Positions 52,746 to 64,000 of a stretch of DNA of 64,000 nucleotides are shown here, piece by piece. Within the stretch, counting starts at the first letter, position 1, and each line of letters begins with the position of its first letter. The stretch comes from Cynocephalus volans (taxonomy: Eukaryota > Chordata > Mammalia > Dermoptera > Cynocephalidae), in contig NC_084471.1 of the NCBI RefSeq assembly GCF_027409185.1, positions 7,780,535-7,844,534 of the forward strand, written 5' to 3'. The notes beneath the pieces were generated by a model that saw only the letters and a list, made by a program, of their open reading frames with translations, did not search any database and was not told where the DNA came from. The position numbers and the translations under genes were made by a program.

Positions 52746-53315
52746 TCCACCACACATGCCCACACCCGGCATGTAGGAGGCACTGGATAAATGACGGTTG
52801 AATGACAGAAGGAACCCAAGGTGTCTACGCATTTGTGATAGTCCTCACCTTCCACTGGCGTCACTCCTGGTGGTCTTTGCTATCCATCCCCAGTCTGAGA
52901 TAAGGAAATACTCGAGGGCAGGGGTGGCATTCTGTCCTCTATGCCCAGGGGACACTCAGTGGTCACTTGGTGCAGCATTTCTGGACCATGTCAGACCAGC
53001 AGACATTGGAGGGCACTGGCAAACCAGAGAAAGACCAGAAGGCAGGTGAGAAGTGGTTACAAAATTGAAGACATTTAGTCTCAACAGGAGAATATTTAGG
53101 GCTGATGCAAAGTGTTTAAAGGCTATTAGTGAAGAGGAGTGACATGTAACGCGTGTGCTTCGGAGGGCAGGGGCAGTGGGCAGGAGAAACAGGGAGGCAG
53201 ACGCTGGCTCAGTTAAAGGAGGTGTGCTGCGAGTGGGGGAGCAGGTCCCCCATGCAGTCTTCCAGGCTTATCTCAGCATGGCTGTGGGAATCACACTCAA
53301 GGGAAGCATGGGCCG

Positions 53316-53728
53316 CCAGCCCAGTGGCAACCACTGAGCCACTGCTGGAAGTGCCCTGGGCTCTCCTGAGCCCAGGTGGTGGGGGGCCAAGGGCTCTGGC
53401 CATGATCCCCTGACACCTGCAGCCAGCGCCCCATGGCAACCACCAAGCTGCCGCAGGAAGTGCCCCGGGCCTTGGGCCTCAGCCATATCCCCCTGACACG
53501 TACAACCAGCCCAGCGACGACCACCAAGCTGCAGCAAGAAGGGCCCCAGGTTCCTGAGCTGGGACGGTAGAAGGTGAGGGCTTTTCCACAGCCCCCCGAC
53601 ATCTGCACCCAGCCCAGCAATGACCAAGCTGGAAGCTCCCCAATCTCTCCTCCCTCCCAACTGCTCCGCGACAACATCCTAGAATATAAGAAATAATATT
53701 AATAAAATTTCATTTTCTTTAAAAAAAA
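53316..53728. repeat. Degenerate tandem repeat with A-tailed end, unclassified
   Basis: The motif CCAGC followed by a GCAACCACCAAGCTGC-like core and GAAGTGCCCCGGGCC recurs at 53316, 53423, 53506 and (shortened) 53609, with spacings of 107, 83 and 103 bp. GACACCTGCAGCCAGC, GACACGTACAACCAGC and GACATCTGCACCCAGC precede units 2-4. Then AATAAA at 53701-53706, 14 nt, and A8. It may be a retroposed element with internal tandem repeats. No clear target-site duplication was found. Confidence 0.55.
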
Positions 53729-55769
53729 GAGAGAGAGGTGTGGGAAAGAAGAGGAACAATTATGCTCGCAGGTCCTAGAAAGGGAGGACAGCACACCATG
53801 CAAGGGCCTGATGGAGCTCCTGGGGAGCAGGCACCACCGAGCGTGAAGGGAGCCACCAGAGAGTGAGGGCTGCCAGCAGCTGCCTTTCCTGGTGGTCAGA
53901 GTGGAGGATGCAAGGAAGAGACCTGAGAGGGTCCGTTGGTGTGTTTGCACGTAACTAGGCCACAGCCAGGGGATGGCGAGAAGGAATCTTGGGGCAGAGA
54001 CCAGGCTTGTCACACTGGTGCACTTGGTCGCCAGGGTATTCTCAGCCTGTTTGGGGGGATGCTGAGGCATCAGGAAAATATAGTTTTAAAAACTTACAAT
54101 ACAGAGGACCTTCCTGTCAATGTTGCCTGGGTGTCAAACGGTTCATCTTATGAGGGAGTGAGTCTCCTGTGACAGGGAGAGTTCAAGCAGAGGCCTGATT
54201 CCTCCTGGGGGTGTGGCAGGCAGAGAGGACACATGGAGGAGCAGGCTGGAGCAGGTGGCCCATACGGCCTTCTGCCTCTGAGCTGCTGTGAACCCCTTAG
54301 CTGAAGGCACAAACTGTGCTGACCCAGCTTTCAGGGGAGACCTGGAATTTTGATCTGAGACTTCTGGAAAAAGGGAAAGAGCCATTGCAGCGTTGGAGAA
54401 GAAAGACAGCTGTGTGCAGGCGCCAGCCCGAGCACTGGCCGGCAGGCAGAGGACGCGTCCAGCTCTGTGCTCTGAGAGTGAATTTCTGTTCAGTCGCTGA
54501 TCTGTGGAGTATCCCTCTAACCCATGGAAGGTCTGCCCCATGAGGGCAGGGATTTGTTATCTCATTCACCGTGGCATCCCCGGTGCTCAGAACAGTGTCC
54601 AGCACATAGTAGGTGTTCAGTAAACCTCCAGCTTCAAAGCCTGGGCTCTGGAATCAGAGTTGCTCGTGGGAATTCCTGACCACCTACTGGCTGTGTGATC
54701 TCAGGTCAGCTTCTTCACCTCTCTGAGTCTATTTCCTTGTAGATGGTGACATAAGGGTGACGGTTATCCCTAGCTGCCAGGTGGACAGAAACAGTGGCTC
54801 AGCTTGTGCACCTTCACCTGGGTCCAGCCCTGGTTGCCTCCCTACTATTCTTAGCAGTGATGATGACACACCTGTTGTTGGGTGCTGCCCATTCCCTTCC
54901 CACTGTCCCCTGGGCAGGCAGTTTTCAGCCCCTGCCCACTGCCTGCCAGCTCAGCTTGTGGATAGCAGCCCGTCTGGTGGAGCTGGAACATGGGCGAGAG
55001 CCAGAGGAGGGGGGGTGCAGGGCTGGCAGAGCTGAGTCACAGCCAGAAATCCGGGGGTGTGTCACGGTGACACACACTCAATTCCGGCCTGGAGGGTGTT
55101 GTGTCTCATGCCTCGCAGGCAAGTGAGCCCAAACAGAAAGGCTTTGAGAAAGGAGGAAAAACAGGAGGACAAGTGGAAATTTTTGACTAACAGCTGCCCA
55201 GGCATCCCTTCAGCTTGAGAGCAGCTTTGGAGCATCAGCCCCCAACCCGGACCTGTCACTTGGCCTGGAGTGGTTTTCCCCATTGTGGATACAGTCGATC
55301 CTTCCGGCATCCCCCTGCCCAGCCGTCTGTGCCCCTAGCAGTCCCTCGCTGTCCTGCCTCAGGGTCGCAGCTCATGTAGTTCCTATACCGGGCATACTCT
55401 TTCCCTCCTGCCTCCACCTGCTGAAATCCTTCTCATTCCAAGGCCCAATTAAAGCACATTTCCTTGAGGCTTTCCACCATCTTCTGGAGCAGCCCCTGCC
55501 ACCACCCTTTGCCTGGCCTTGACATTGCAGGCCTTGGATAGCACCTGGCACGTTGGGGCGGGGGCTTCCCCACTTCCCTTACTCTCAACCCTCCCTCCTC
55601 TGCTAAATCATCCGTCCTTCCTCCACCCCAGCTTGAACTGCTGTTTGATAGTTCTGATGACCTCAAACATATAACTCCACACGTTTACCCAAATTTCTTA
55701 TAGGTGCTTTTACTGTTCTTACAGTTCTCTGACACAAGAGTCTGTGCCATGAAACGATATCCCCATTCC
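53729..55769. other. Intergenic, largely unrecognised
   Basis: Contains the MIR at 54640 and possible L2 traces; otherwise nothing supportable. Confidence 0.4.
54640..54770 (+). repeat. MIR
   Basis: CTGGGCTCTGGAATCAGAGT and TGGCTGTGTGATCTCAGGTC; clear plus-strand MIR. Confidence 0.8.
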
Positions 55770-56440
55770 TGTATTTACCCAAAGGAGTTGAGAACTGATG
55801 TGCCCACAAAAACCTGCCCACACATGCTTACAGCAGCCTTATTCATAATTGCTAGAACTTGGAAGCAACCAAGGTGTCCCTCAGTAACTGAATGGACAGA
55901 CAAACCGTGGTGCATTCATACAATGAATAGTATTCACTGATACAAGGAAAAGGATGCTCGAGCTGTGAAAAGACATGGAGGAACCTTAAATGCGTATTGA
56001 TAAGTGAAAGAAGCCAGTCTGAAAAGGCTCCATACCATATGATTCCTATTATATGACATTCTGGAAAAGGCAAAACTGTGGAGATAGTAAGAGATGAGTG
56101 GTTGCCAGGGGTCTGGGGTGGGGAGGGAGGGATGAATAGATCGAGACAGGCGACTTTTAGGATGGTGAAACTGCTCCTTATGATGTAGTGTGGATGGACA
56201 CAGGCATCGGTCAAAACCCATAGACAGTGCAGCACAATGAGGCCTAATATAAACGGTGGACTTTAGTTAATAATAACGTATCAATATTGGTTCATCAATT
56301 GTAGTGAATGTTCCATGCATATTATTTACAGGATGTAAATAATAGGAGAAAGTGGGGGAGGGAAGAAGGAGGTATGTGGGAAATCTCTTTACTTTCCCCT
56401 CAATTTTTCTGTAAACCTAAAACTGTTCTAAAAAAGCAGT
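55770..56440 (+). repeat. Old L1 3' end
   Basis: TTACCCAAAGGAGTTGAGAAC, AAGTGAAAGAAGCCAGTCTG and GAGTGGTTGCCAGGGGTCTG follow ancient L1 order. The ORF is decayed. Confidence 0.8.
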
Positions 56441-56456
56441 CTGTTATTAATTTTTT

Positions 56457-56632
56457 TTTTTTTTTTGTCTTTTTGTGACCAGTAAGGGGATCGCAACCCT
56501 TGGCTTGGTGTCGCCCGCACCGCGCTCAGCCAGTGAGTGCACCGGCCATTCCTATATAGGATCTGAACCCGCGGCGGGAGCACCGCTGCGCTCCCAAGCG
56601 CTGCACTCTCCCGAGTGCGCCACGGGGTGGCC
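56457..56632 (-). repeat. CYN-type SINE, dimeric
   Basis: Two units with the CCTATATAGGATCTGAACC linker, CpG-rich and thus fairly young. A TTATTAATTTTTT-like sequence occurs at both edges (about 56444 and 56635). Confidence 0.88.
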
Positions 56633-56974
56633 CTATTATTAATTTTTTAAGAAATCACCACTGTTTCTCTCCAGCACTGAGGACGCTTACGCTCTGTCGT
56701 TTCTTCATTCTTCCTTTGGAAGCCTGCATTCCCTCTGCGACCCGTCGCCTCCTCAGAGGCCTCGGCCTCAGCAGGCGCAAAGAGGCATCTGTTAAATTTC
56801 CTGTGGCGCTGTGGGCGAGCTGGCCACGGGCGACATGGTGTCTGCTGCCAAGGAGCTTGCACATTGGAATTCGGTCAACAAACAGTTTCCCAGACCTGGG
56901 ATGGGTGACCACGGTGGGACTGGGGGGCTTGGGTCAGGCCTCACATGGGGCAGGGGCTCAAAAGGCCAGGTCAG

Positions 56975-57138
56975 GGCCGACCCCGTGGCTCACTCTGGAG
57001 AGTGCGGTTCGGATCCTGTATAGGGATGGCCGGTGCGCTCACTGGCTGAGCGCGGTGTGGGCGACACCACGCCAAGGGTTGCGATCCCCTTACCGGTCAC
57101 AAAAAAAAAAAAGGAAACAAGGAAAAAAAAATAATAAT
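56975..57138 (+). repeat. CYN-type SINE, dimeric with deleted first unit, perfect duplication
   Basis: First unit lacks its middle, second is complete (GGGTTGCGATCCCCTTACCG), then A12 and a mixed A-rich tail. Flanked by AAGGCCAGGTCAG at 56962-56974 and 57139-57151. Confidence 0.92.
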
Positions 57139-57839
57139 AAGGCCAGGTCAGAGATGGCTGGATTTGGACCCTGGCAGCATCCTCACCCTCTCGAGCAAGG
57201 TTTTCCACTTCTCTGAGCCTCACTTTTCTCTTGGGTAAACCAGGAGGGCAATTGCTACCTCACAGTGGCTGGAAGGGTGAGGTCCACTGTCAGATGTTAC
57301 ATTCCTGGTCCCAAGGGGAATCTGTAAATGGTGTCACTTTCTGGGCACCCTCCCCTACAGTTAGGCACAGGGTGTTGCCCCTGCCTTGGGTCCCATGTCA
57401 TCTGGTTGGAAAGGGGAGGCCAGGTAATTTGGGAAAAATGCAAAGGTTACATAACTGCAGTTTGGCAAACAAAGAGAGAAGAAGAGTTACAGGAGACAAT
57501 GTTTGCTTTCTCAGGAAGAGGTGCCACATCTCCAAAGAGGGAGTGGGTGGTCTCAGGTCATCCAGGGAGAGTCTCCCGAGGAGGGTCTCTAGGGAGGAGC
57601 ACCACGTGTTTGGGAGGGCCTTTTGGCAGGGCAGGGGAGCTGCAGGAGCCAAGGCGAGGAGGTGGGAGGGGCGCGGGGACTGGATGGGTGAGGGCACCAC
57701 ACAAGCAAGCCTGGAAATGAGCTGCCCGCATGTGGCTTGGCTCCACAGCCAGGGCTCAGAGAGGCCAGTGGGCCCGGAGGACTGGCCAGTGATGTGGCCT
57801 CTGCTCTCCCTGTGCCCGTCTCTGTTGAGAGACTCAGCA

Positions 57840-57990
57840 TGGTGTGGGCGAGTGCAAAGGGCTGGCTTTGGAGCCATATGAGTGCTATGCGACCTTGAGC
57901 AACTTACTTTACTCAGTTTCCCCAAGTGCAAAGTGGAGTTGTTGTGAGGAAACGAGTGGCTATGTAGAAAGCACTAAGCACATGGCCTGC
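57840..57990 (+). repeat. MIR
   Basis: Plus-strand MIR-like passage: GCGACCTTGAGCAACTTACTT then CAGTTTCCCCAAGTGCAAAG. Confidence 0.65.
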
Positions 57991-58844
57991 CACCATGGGA
58001 AGGGGTCAGTTGGGTGGCAGCCAGCTCAGCCCCTCGGACCCTTCGTGCACCCAGCACAGGGTCTGCTCCAGTAGGTGGCTGACTGACCCACTGACTGCAT
58101 GCATGAGTGAGTGGGTGGCTGTGTCCCAGGACCAGTTCCAGGAAAGGCCTGGCTCTGGGTACCGGCTGCCTGGGCACACAGCAGGAGTGATATGACCTGT
58201 AATTAACCCAGGCCAGGCTTGGCAGGTGGGTGGGCGCGCTCTCCCTGGTGCCCACATGATACTCCCATCAGCTGTAATGAGGGCACGTGCTGCAATCTGA
58301 AACCCAAGCCAAGGACTGGAACCAGTTGCACAGAGAACAGAGTTGTCACAACAGGAAGGGCGCGTTCAGAGCCAACGGAGGGACAGCGGGAGGGGGCCTT
58401 GGCCTGCTCTCCTGCACTCCAGGCCACCCAGGAGTTGCCAGGACCCAGAGGCCTAGAGGGTGGCTGCCAAGAGTGTGCCCTTGTAGGGAGCCCCTGACCT
58501 TGGTCTTAAGCTGTAGCGACAGTTGTTTGCCCGCAGCCTTTGGGATCTGCCTGTGCTCCAGCCCTTCACTGTCACTGTACCATACCTGTCTCTCAAATGT
58601 GTGCTTCCAAGTCCTGCTTGTCTTCTAGGACCTGCTCAAACTTCACTTCCAGAGCCTCCCCGGGCCCACCATGCACTGCCCGGGCCCCCTCGATCCCTGC
58701 TCACAGCTTCTCCTCTGGTCTCCCATCCAGCATGAGTCACTTGAAGGTGGTGAATGTGTATGTTTTGCTCATGCCTAGCACAGTACCTGGCATTGTGTGT
58801 CTGTGGAATTAAATGAGAGGGAGGGAGAAGGCATTTGTAGAGAA

Positions 58845-58945
58845 AGAATACCGGAGCAGGAGCCAGGAGACCTGGGTTTGAGAGGGTCTCTGACGCTTGG
58901 CCGACTCGCCCGACTTCCCTGGGCCTTAGAAGGAGGTTAGGACTC
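58845..58945 (+). repeat. MIR
   Basis: GGAGCCAGGAGACCTGGGTTT start and a degraded body. Confidence 0.5.
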
Positions 58946-59920
58946 ACCTGGCCATCCTTTGGGGTTCTGGCTTTGATGGTCTGTGGTCCCAAATGCTTGA
59001 CATGGCCGCCTCCTGCCACTCGCTCCTGCCCACTCCCTGCCCAGCACTGCACTTCGACATGCACTGGTCCCCCACGCCTGTTCACTGTCTGACGACACAT
59101 ATGGTCCACTCGCCACCATTTATGCACTGAAGAGGGAAGGGAATATCCCTTCGTCACACGCTTCTGAGCATCTGCACGTGGTATGCACAGCTCTAGGTCA
59201 GATGGTTCTAAAGCCATCATTGACCCAGGCTGGCTTGGACCTACTATCTGCTGCCCAGACCCAGGGAGAAGAGAAAGTGGGTGACAGTGGGCAGCTGTCA
59301 GAGCAGAGGGGGTGCTTGACCTTGAGGTGGAGTTCGCCTCACCCTACCCGTGGGAGTGGGCACGCAGGCTGCGGGGCGGGGTGCCTGTGGGATGGAGGGA
59401 TGGTGCCTGCATTCCTCTGTGGGTGATAACACCAGTGAGCCGAAAGTCCAGCTCCCCTGTGACACATCCACCCTCAGGAGGCGGCGCCCCATGGCTCCAC
59501 TGGTCTTGGGGCAGGGAGTGGGGGTGGCAGGGCATCCGAGAGTGAGCCTGCCCAGCGCCTCAGCACTTGCTCTTCCCCTTTACAGACCGGGAGGTGGCTC
59601 TGGGGCAGGGCATGATGACATGGGCCCATAGCCAGCACGTGGCTTATAAAGGAGGTGTGGGGGTGTGTGTGGGATTCCAGTTCATCTTTGTTTTTGTCCC
59701 AGGATGACAGGAGGGGATGTTGGCTAAACTCTTGGGCACAGGTTTATGGCATAACTTGCTGTTTGTTTGTTTCTGTTTGTTTTGTTTTTAATAATTCAGT
59801 TCATTTTCTCTCCAGCGTGAAGGTATCCATGCTCATTATAGAATATTTGGGATATATTGAAAAGTAGGTAGGAGAGAAAAAAATCACCCATGGGCTTAAC
59901 CATATTGACATGTCGGCATA

Positions 59921-60352
59921 TGTATTAGTTTCCTGGGGCTGTCCTAATAAAATACCACAAACTGAGAGGCTTAAAACCACAGACATTTATTCTCTTACAG
60001 TTCTGTAGGCTAGAAGTCCAAAATCAAGGTGTTTGCAGGGCTGTGCACCCTCTGAAACCCGTAGGAGAAAATCCTTTCTTGCCTCTTCCAGTTTCCGGTG
60101 TTGCTGGCAGTCATTGGCATTCTTTGGCTTGTAGAGGCATCACTCCAGTCTCTGCCACCATGGTCACTTGGCTGTCTTCTCCTGGTGTGTCTGTCACACC
60201 AGTCAAGGATGAAGGGTCGACCCTACTCCACTATAACCCCATCTTAACCTTATCCATCTGCAAAGACCCTGTTCCCAAATCAGGTCACATCCACAGGTAC
60301 CAGAGTTAGGACTTCAACATATCTTCTTAGGAGAACAATTCAGCCCCTAACA
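59921..60352 (+). repeat. MLT1-type (ERVL-MaLR) solo LTR
   Basis: 432 bp from TGTATTAGTTTCCTGGGGCT to CAGCCCCTAACA, with TGT...ACA termini and MLT1 interior text. Non-coding ancient retroviral-type LTR. Confidence 0.8.
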
Positions 60353-60364
60353 GTGTATTTCCAC

Positions 60365-60540
60365 AGAGGCGGCACAGTGGTAAAGCCCACTTACCTGCTG
60401 CACAGCCTTCCCTAAGCTATTGCACCTCTCTGTGCCTCGCCTGAGACGTGCGCCTCTTAGGGTCATTGTGAGGGGGTCACATGAGAACACCGCCTCTTTC
60501 CTAGTTAGCCTTCAGTAAATATTAATTATTGTTATTTTAA
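60365..60540 (+). repeat. MIR
   Basis: Degraded plus-strand MIR ending TTCAGTAAATATTAATTATTG. Confidence 0.55.
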
Positions 60541-60573
60541 GTCTCCTACTGTACATTTTATAGAGTGTATATA

Positions 60574-60654
60574 CGAGGGTACTTCAAAAAGTTCATGGAA
60601 AAATAGAATTAAAAGATAGTAAAATCTTTCAATAAACTTTTTGAAGTACCCTCG
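60574..60654. mobile_element. Mariner-type MITE with perfect 20-bp inverted repeats
   Basis: 81 bp: CGAGGGTACTTCAAAAAGTT at 60574-60593 is exactly the reverse complement of 60635-60654. A TA precedes the left end; the right-hand TA is not preserved. No coding capacity. Confidence 0.85.
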
Positions 60655-60690
60655 TCTATGTGTGTGTGTGTGTGTTTGTGTGTGTGTATT
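60655..60690. repeat. (TG)n microsatellite
   Basis: Interrupted TG repeat immediately after the mariner-type element. Confidence 0.8.
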
Positions 60691-60984
60691 TATACCCACA
60701 CGATTTTGTAGTGTGCTTTTTGTATTTCTTCCGTGTCATGAAATATTCCTCATTATCTTAACTGAATGCACATAAACAAATCATTTACTACACATTTATT
60801 AATTGTTTCTGTTGTCTGTCTTTAGTTATGTTTAGAAGGCCCTTCCTTACAGAGGTGAAAACAAAAGAGAGTGGAGAATTCAACTGAAACAAAAATGGAC
60901 CCTTGATGAACACTCCATACGCCATCCTGGGTTGGACGGCAGTGGCGGGGTGGACAGGAGCAAATCTAGAAGATGCGTACGCAC

Positions 60985-61350
60985 GTTCTTTTGTTCATTC
61001 ACCCAAACATTGCCTGAGCATCTCATCTGGCCCTGGCCCTGCTGTTAGGGTTGGGGACACAAGAGAACAAAGGCAATCCTGGCCTCAAGCTCACAAAGAC
61101 AATGCAGCATGACAAAAGTCACTCAAGGAACTGGGGAGGGACACCAGCTCAGCCTGGGCACCAGGGCAGGCTTCCTGGAGGAGGTGATGTGATGCCTCAG
61201 CAGAGTCCTGAGGACCAGTCAACAGGGACTGGGTGGGGCCTTCGGGACCCAGAGGTGGGAGAAGCCTTGGAGGCCTTAGAGGGCTGGAAGCAGCTCAGGA
61301 CGATCGGTGGCATGCAAGGTGCTTTCCTGCCTGTTTTACTAATAATCTTT
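60985..61350 (+). repeat. L2 fragment
   Basis: TTTTGTTCATTCACCCAAAC, GGCTTCCTGGAGGAGGTGATG and related L2 text. Confidence 0.65.
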
Positions 61351-61444
61351 TGAAAGCCCAAGAAACTGAAACAGTTTGTAAAGAAGAGGCTGGAGTGGGC
61401 AGGCTGCCTTGTATGCAACCACCCTTTGGACATGCTTGTTGAGT

Positions 61445-61570
61445 TGACTAAACAGAAGCCAAGACCTTCATTCAATAATTCAGCAGAGTTGTTGGGCCCA
61501 GCAGTGACCCAGGTGGTATGCCAGGTGCCGGGGGAGCAAACCAACCTTGCTCTCCAGGAGTTTTGAGTCT
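61445..61570 (+). repeat. L2 fragment
   Basis: CCTTCATTCAATAATTCAGC and CTTGCTCTCCAGGAGTTTTG. Confidence 0.5.
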
Positions 61571-61574
61571 AGAG

Positions 61575-61759
61575 AAGTGGTTTGCAACTGCAGACCCCAG
61601 ACATTTTTGGTCGTTGTTGTTATAACTCGGGGTGGGGGGGAGGCACTCCTGACATCTAGTGGGTAGAGGCCGGGGATGCTCCTAAGCACCCTGCAATGCA
61701 CAGGACAGACCCACGACAAAGTTCTTCAACGTCAGTGGGACCAAGGTTGACAAACCACA
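61575..61759 (+). mobile_element. MER20-type non-autonomous hAT element
   Basis: AGTGGTTTGCAACTGCAGACC start, TGACATCTAGTGGGTAGAGG interior, TGACAAACCACA end; opposite orientation to the copy at 14338. Confidence 0.7.
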
Positions 61760-61806
61760 GTCTAGAAGGGATAGTTGAATTGAATAAAATCACATCACAA
61801 ATATAG

Positions 61807-62133
61807 ACAGTCATGTGCCACGTAACCTTTTGGTCAATGACAGACTGAGTATACAGTGGTGGTCCCTTAAGATTATAATACTGTATTTTCACTGTCCCCT
61901 CTCTATGTTTAGACACATAAATACTTACCGCTGTGTTACAACTGCTTACAGTATTCAGTACATGACATGCTGTGCAGGTTTGTAGCCTGGGAGCCAGAGG
62001 ATATACCGTCTAGCCTATGTGTGTGGTAGGCTACCTAGGTTTGTGTAAGTGCACTCTGATGTGCGCACAAGGATGAAATTGCCTAACGACGCGTCTCAAA
62101 GCGTTTCCCTGTCGTTAAGCAACAGATGACTGT
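61807..62133 (+). mobile_element. Tigger1-type element, internally deleted
   Basis: Left end ACAGTCATGTGCCACGTAAC and right end GTTAAGCAACAGATGACTGT match the two Tigger1 termini as I recall them. The transposase region is missing. Confidence 0.75.
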
Positions 62134-62767
62134 AATTACAAACTGTGATGAACGTTCGAAAAGAAAAAAGTGGGAACCTCTGTGCCTTTGACTGGGTGCT
62201 AATTGGCTCAGTCCAATTCAGCTTTCCTAATTGCTGGGGGTGGGGCGTGAAACTCTTTTTAACCCTGTGTCACCCAGGCCTTTCCTCCTTTCTTCTGACA
62301 CCAGAAAGTGACTGGGACCCAATTAAATACTTAGCCAGAGGGTGAGGGTCAGTGGGACCAATGCTTACTGTACTGCTGTTGTGACTGTGGCGTCATGCTG
62401 CGTAGGATCCCGTGCCCAAGACCATCCCACCTGGCAGTACCCCTTCAGATGAGTTGTAGACGCCCCCAAGGCAGAGTCTGAGCTGGGAAGAAAACTTGGC
62501 AGACTCTGTCCAGTCTTTCACAGATGGAGATCCAACAAGTCAGGCAGAGGCACAGGGCCAAAGCCCCACTGCCCAGCAGGACCTTTGTAATAGCTGGTCT
62601 GGGGCCTCGTGAGGCCCTTGATGGCTCCCCACTGTCTTCAACTGTGGCTTCAAAACTTCTTTATGTTTTTAACTGTGGGACTTTCAGTGAAATATTACAT
62701 GTAATCAATAGCAGCATTTTATTTCTCTTGGTGTACACTTATTTTACAATGTACATATTGGTGTATA

Positions 62768-62836
62768 AGTTATTATTATTATTATTATTTTGGTGGCTGG
62801 CCAGTGCAAGGATCAAACCCTGGACCTTGGTTTAGA
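62768..62836 (-). repeat. CYN-type SINE, partial
   Basis: (ATT)n tail, GGTGGCTGGCCAGTGCAAGG, truncated after GACCTTGG. Confidence 0.75.
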
Positions 62837-64000
62837 AGTTCAATTTTGCAACATTTATTTGTTATAAAGTGAAACAGAAAGAGCAATGTCACTTTTTAGA
62901 TGAATGCACATTTTGAGACTGTTCTAGTTTTTTTAAAAATTAGTCTCAGTGTCTAATTTCATTTTGTATCAAGGAAATCTGAATTTGCAGAAGTAGTTGC
63001 ATATGATAACATTTTTTAAAAATCTGATTTACAATCACTAGATACCCTTCAATTGATTTGATCCAGGAGTTCACAAAGGGTAAAATGGTACTTTGATTTC
63101 AGAATGGAATCACTGTGGCTCTCAGGATCTCCTCCTGTTCCCTAATAGCAGGGACTCAAGGGGGCAGTGTCCGAGGGAGCTTATATCTTCATCCTCTGGT
63201 AGAAAAGACTGTACCTTAAAATGTATCACATGAAGTCTGGGCATTGTGTGGTTTTTATTCAAAGTTTCAAAACAGTCACTTTGAAATTGTTGACACTTGG
63301 TCCACTTTGGTGCAGATGGTGACACTGTAACCCTGAACCCTCCAAAGGTGCTTTTCCACTTAGTAGAAGATAGAAATATCCATCAGGAGTGGTGCTCTTA
63401 AACAGTGGGACGTATAAGAAGCAATTAAATAACTTGAGGAAAATGGAGTCATCCTGATTCAGGGTGTCCTGGAGGTGCCCACTTTGGAAAGCCCTGTCCA
63501 TATGATGTACCGTATGTGCCTTTGGGTGGGAGCAGGCTGTAGTTGAACGGGGCACTCGCATTGGACTTCCTGCTACAATTTTAAATGAGCAGACGTGAAC
63601 AGGCCAGAATGGAACAAAACAAAACAAAACCAAGCAAGAAGGCCAGGGTAATTGGCTTCTAATCAATGACACATTTACAAGGAATTTGTATCTTTACACA
63701 CACTTGGCAGGGGAGCCCTTCATTCTGAGGTATATGCAGAAATGTGTTCCTGTGGCCACAACAGTTAACGCTTTGGTGTCTCCAAAATATTAGCAGTTGA
63801 TGCAGAGCACATGTTCTTAGGTCTGTTTTCCCCCCTTTTAATCACAATTAAAGAAAAAAATATATATATATATTAATATATCCTGAAGCCCTTGTATAAA
63901 ATGCGTAGAGGTTCTTGAACTCACTCAACGACCACCAACTGTGCCAGGCCCTGTCCTAAGAACATTGCAGATATGAACTCATGAATCCTTACAGTTTTCC
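62837..64000. other. Intergenic, no recognised feature
   Basis: AT-rich unique-looking sequence to the window end, with a (TA)n patch at about 63860-63880. A minus-strand ORF at 63259-63672 is not recognised. Confidence 0.35.

Larger units (their letters stand above)
57152..59920. other. Intergenic, largely unrecognised
   Basis: MIR pieces only. A 216-codon ORF at 57231-57881 has no recognisable domain and is covered by an opposite-strand ORF. Confidence 0.4.

Noticed and set aside
57231-57881. 216-codon ORF as a gene
   Set aside because: No domain, no conserved motif, a long opposite-strand ORF over the same GC-rich bases, and no splice or poly(A) context.
63259-63672. 137-codon minus-strand ORF as a gene
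   Set aside because: Composition is not clearly protein-like and no family is recognised; kept only as a note.

Overview
This window is mammalian nuclear DNA holding one protein-coding gene, TTLL1, on the + strand, embedded in dense interspersed repeats. The species is most likely a colugo (Dermoptera, for example Galeopterus). About twenty SINE copies carry a head that reads like tRNA-Ile (the GGCCGGTTAGCTCAGTTGGTTAGAGC type, split here only by its A and B boxes), in monomeric and dimeric forms. This matches the tRNA-Ile-derived CYN SINEs described from flying lemurs. No primate Alu, rodent B1/B2, carnivore or ruminant SINE was seen. The species call is an inference from repeat identity.

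Layout. 1-6470 is upstream intergenic DNA with CYN SINEs, an old L1 fragment, a possible solo LTR and a 5S rRNA pseudogene. 6470-6830 is a CpG island with two identical ETS sites, an NRF1-type site and an X-box-like half site; it is the likely TTLL1 promoter and non-coding first exon. 14673-42889 contains nine coding exons of TTLL1 (start ATG 14677, stop 42887-42889). They join in frame into exactly 424 codons including the stop. A poly(A) signal lies at 43016-43021. 43042-64000 is downstream intergenic DNA made of old L1, L2, MIR, MLT1-type LTRs, DNA transposons and CYN SINEs. In human the gene order is BIK - TTLL1 - PACSIN2; neither neighbour was recognised here.

The introns hold the most informative structures. 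(1) A long, degenerate L1 (30006-35644), with ORF1 and ORF2 both broken, lies in the intron between coding exons 6 and 7. It is flanked by a perfect 16-bp target-site duplication and carries about 96 bp of 3'-transduced DNA with a second poly(A). (2) A retrocopy of an unidentified polyadenylated transcript (15521-16076) has a 12-bp duplication and sits between coding exons 1 and 2. (3) An antisense old L1 stops about 37 bp before coding exon 4.

TTLL1 is the catalytic subunit of the tubulin polyglutamylase complex acting on axonemal and neuronal microtubules. The promoter motifs fit a ciliary/housekeeping gene. No previously undescribed multi-gene system is visible. The notable observations are retrotransposition events, the splice context of TTLL1, and a small unclassified tandem repeat at 53316-53728.
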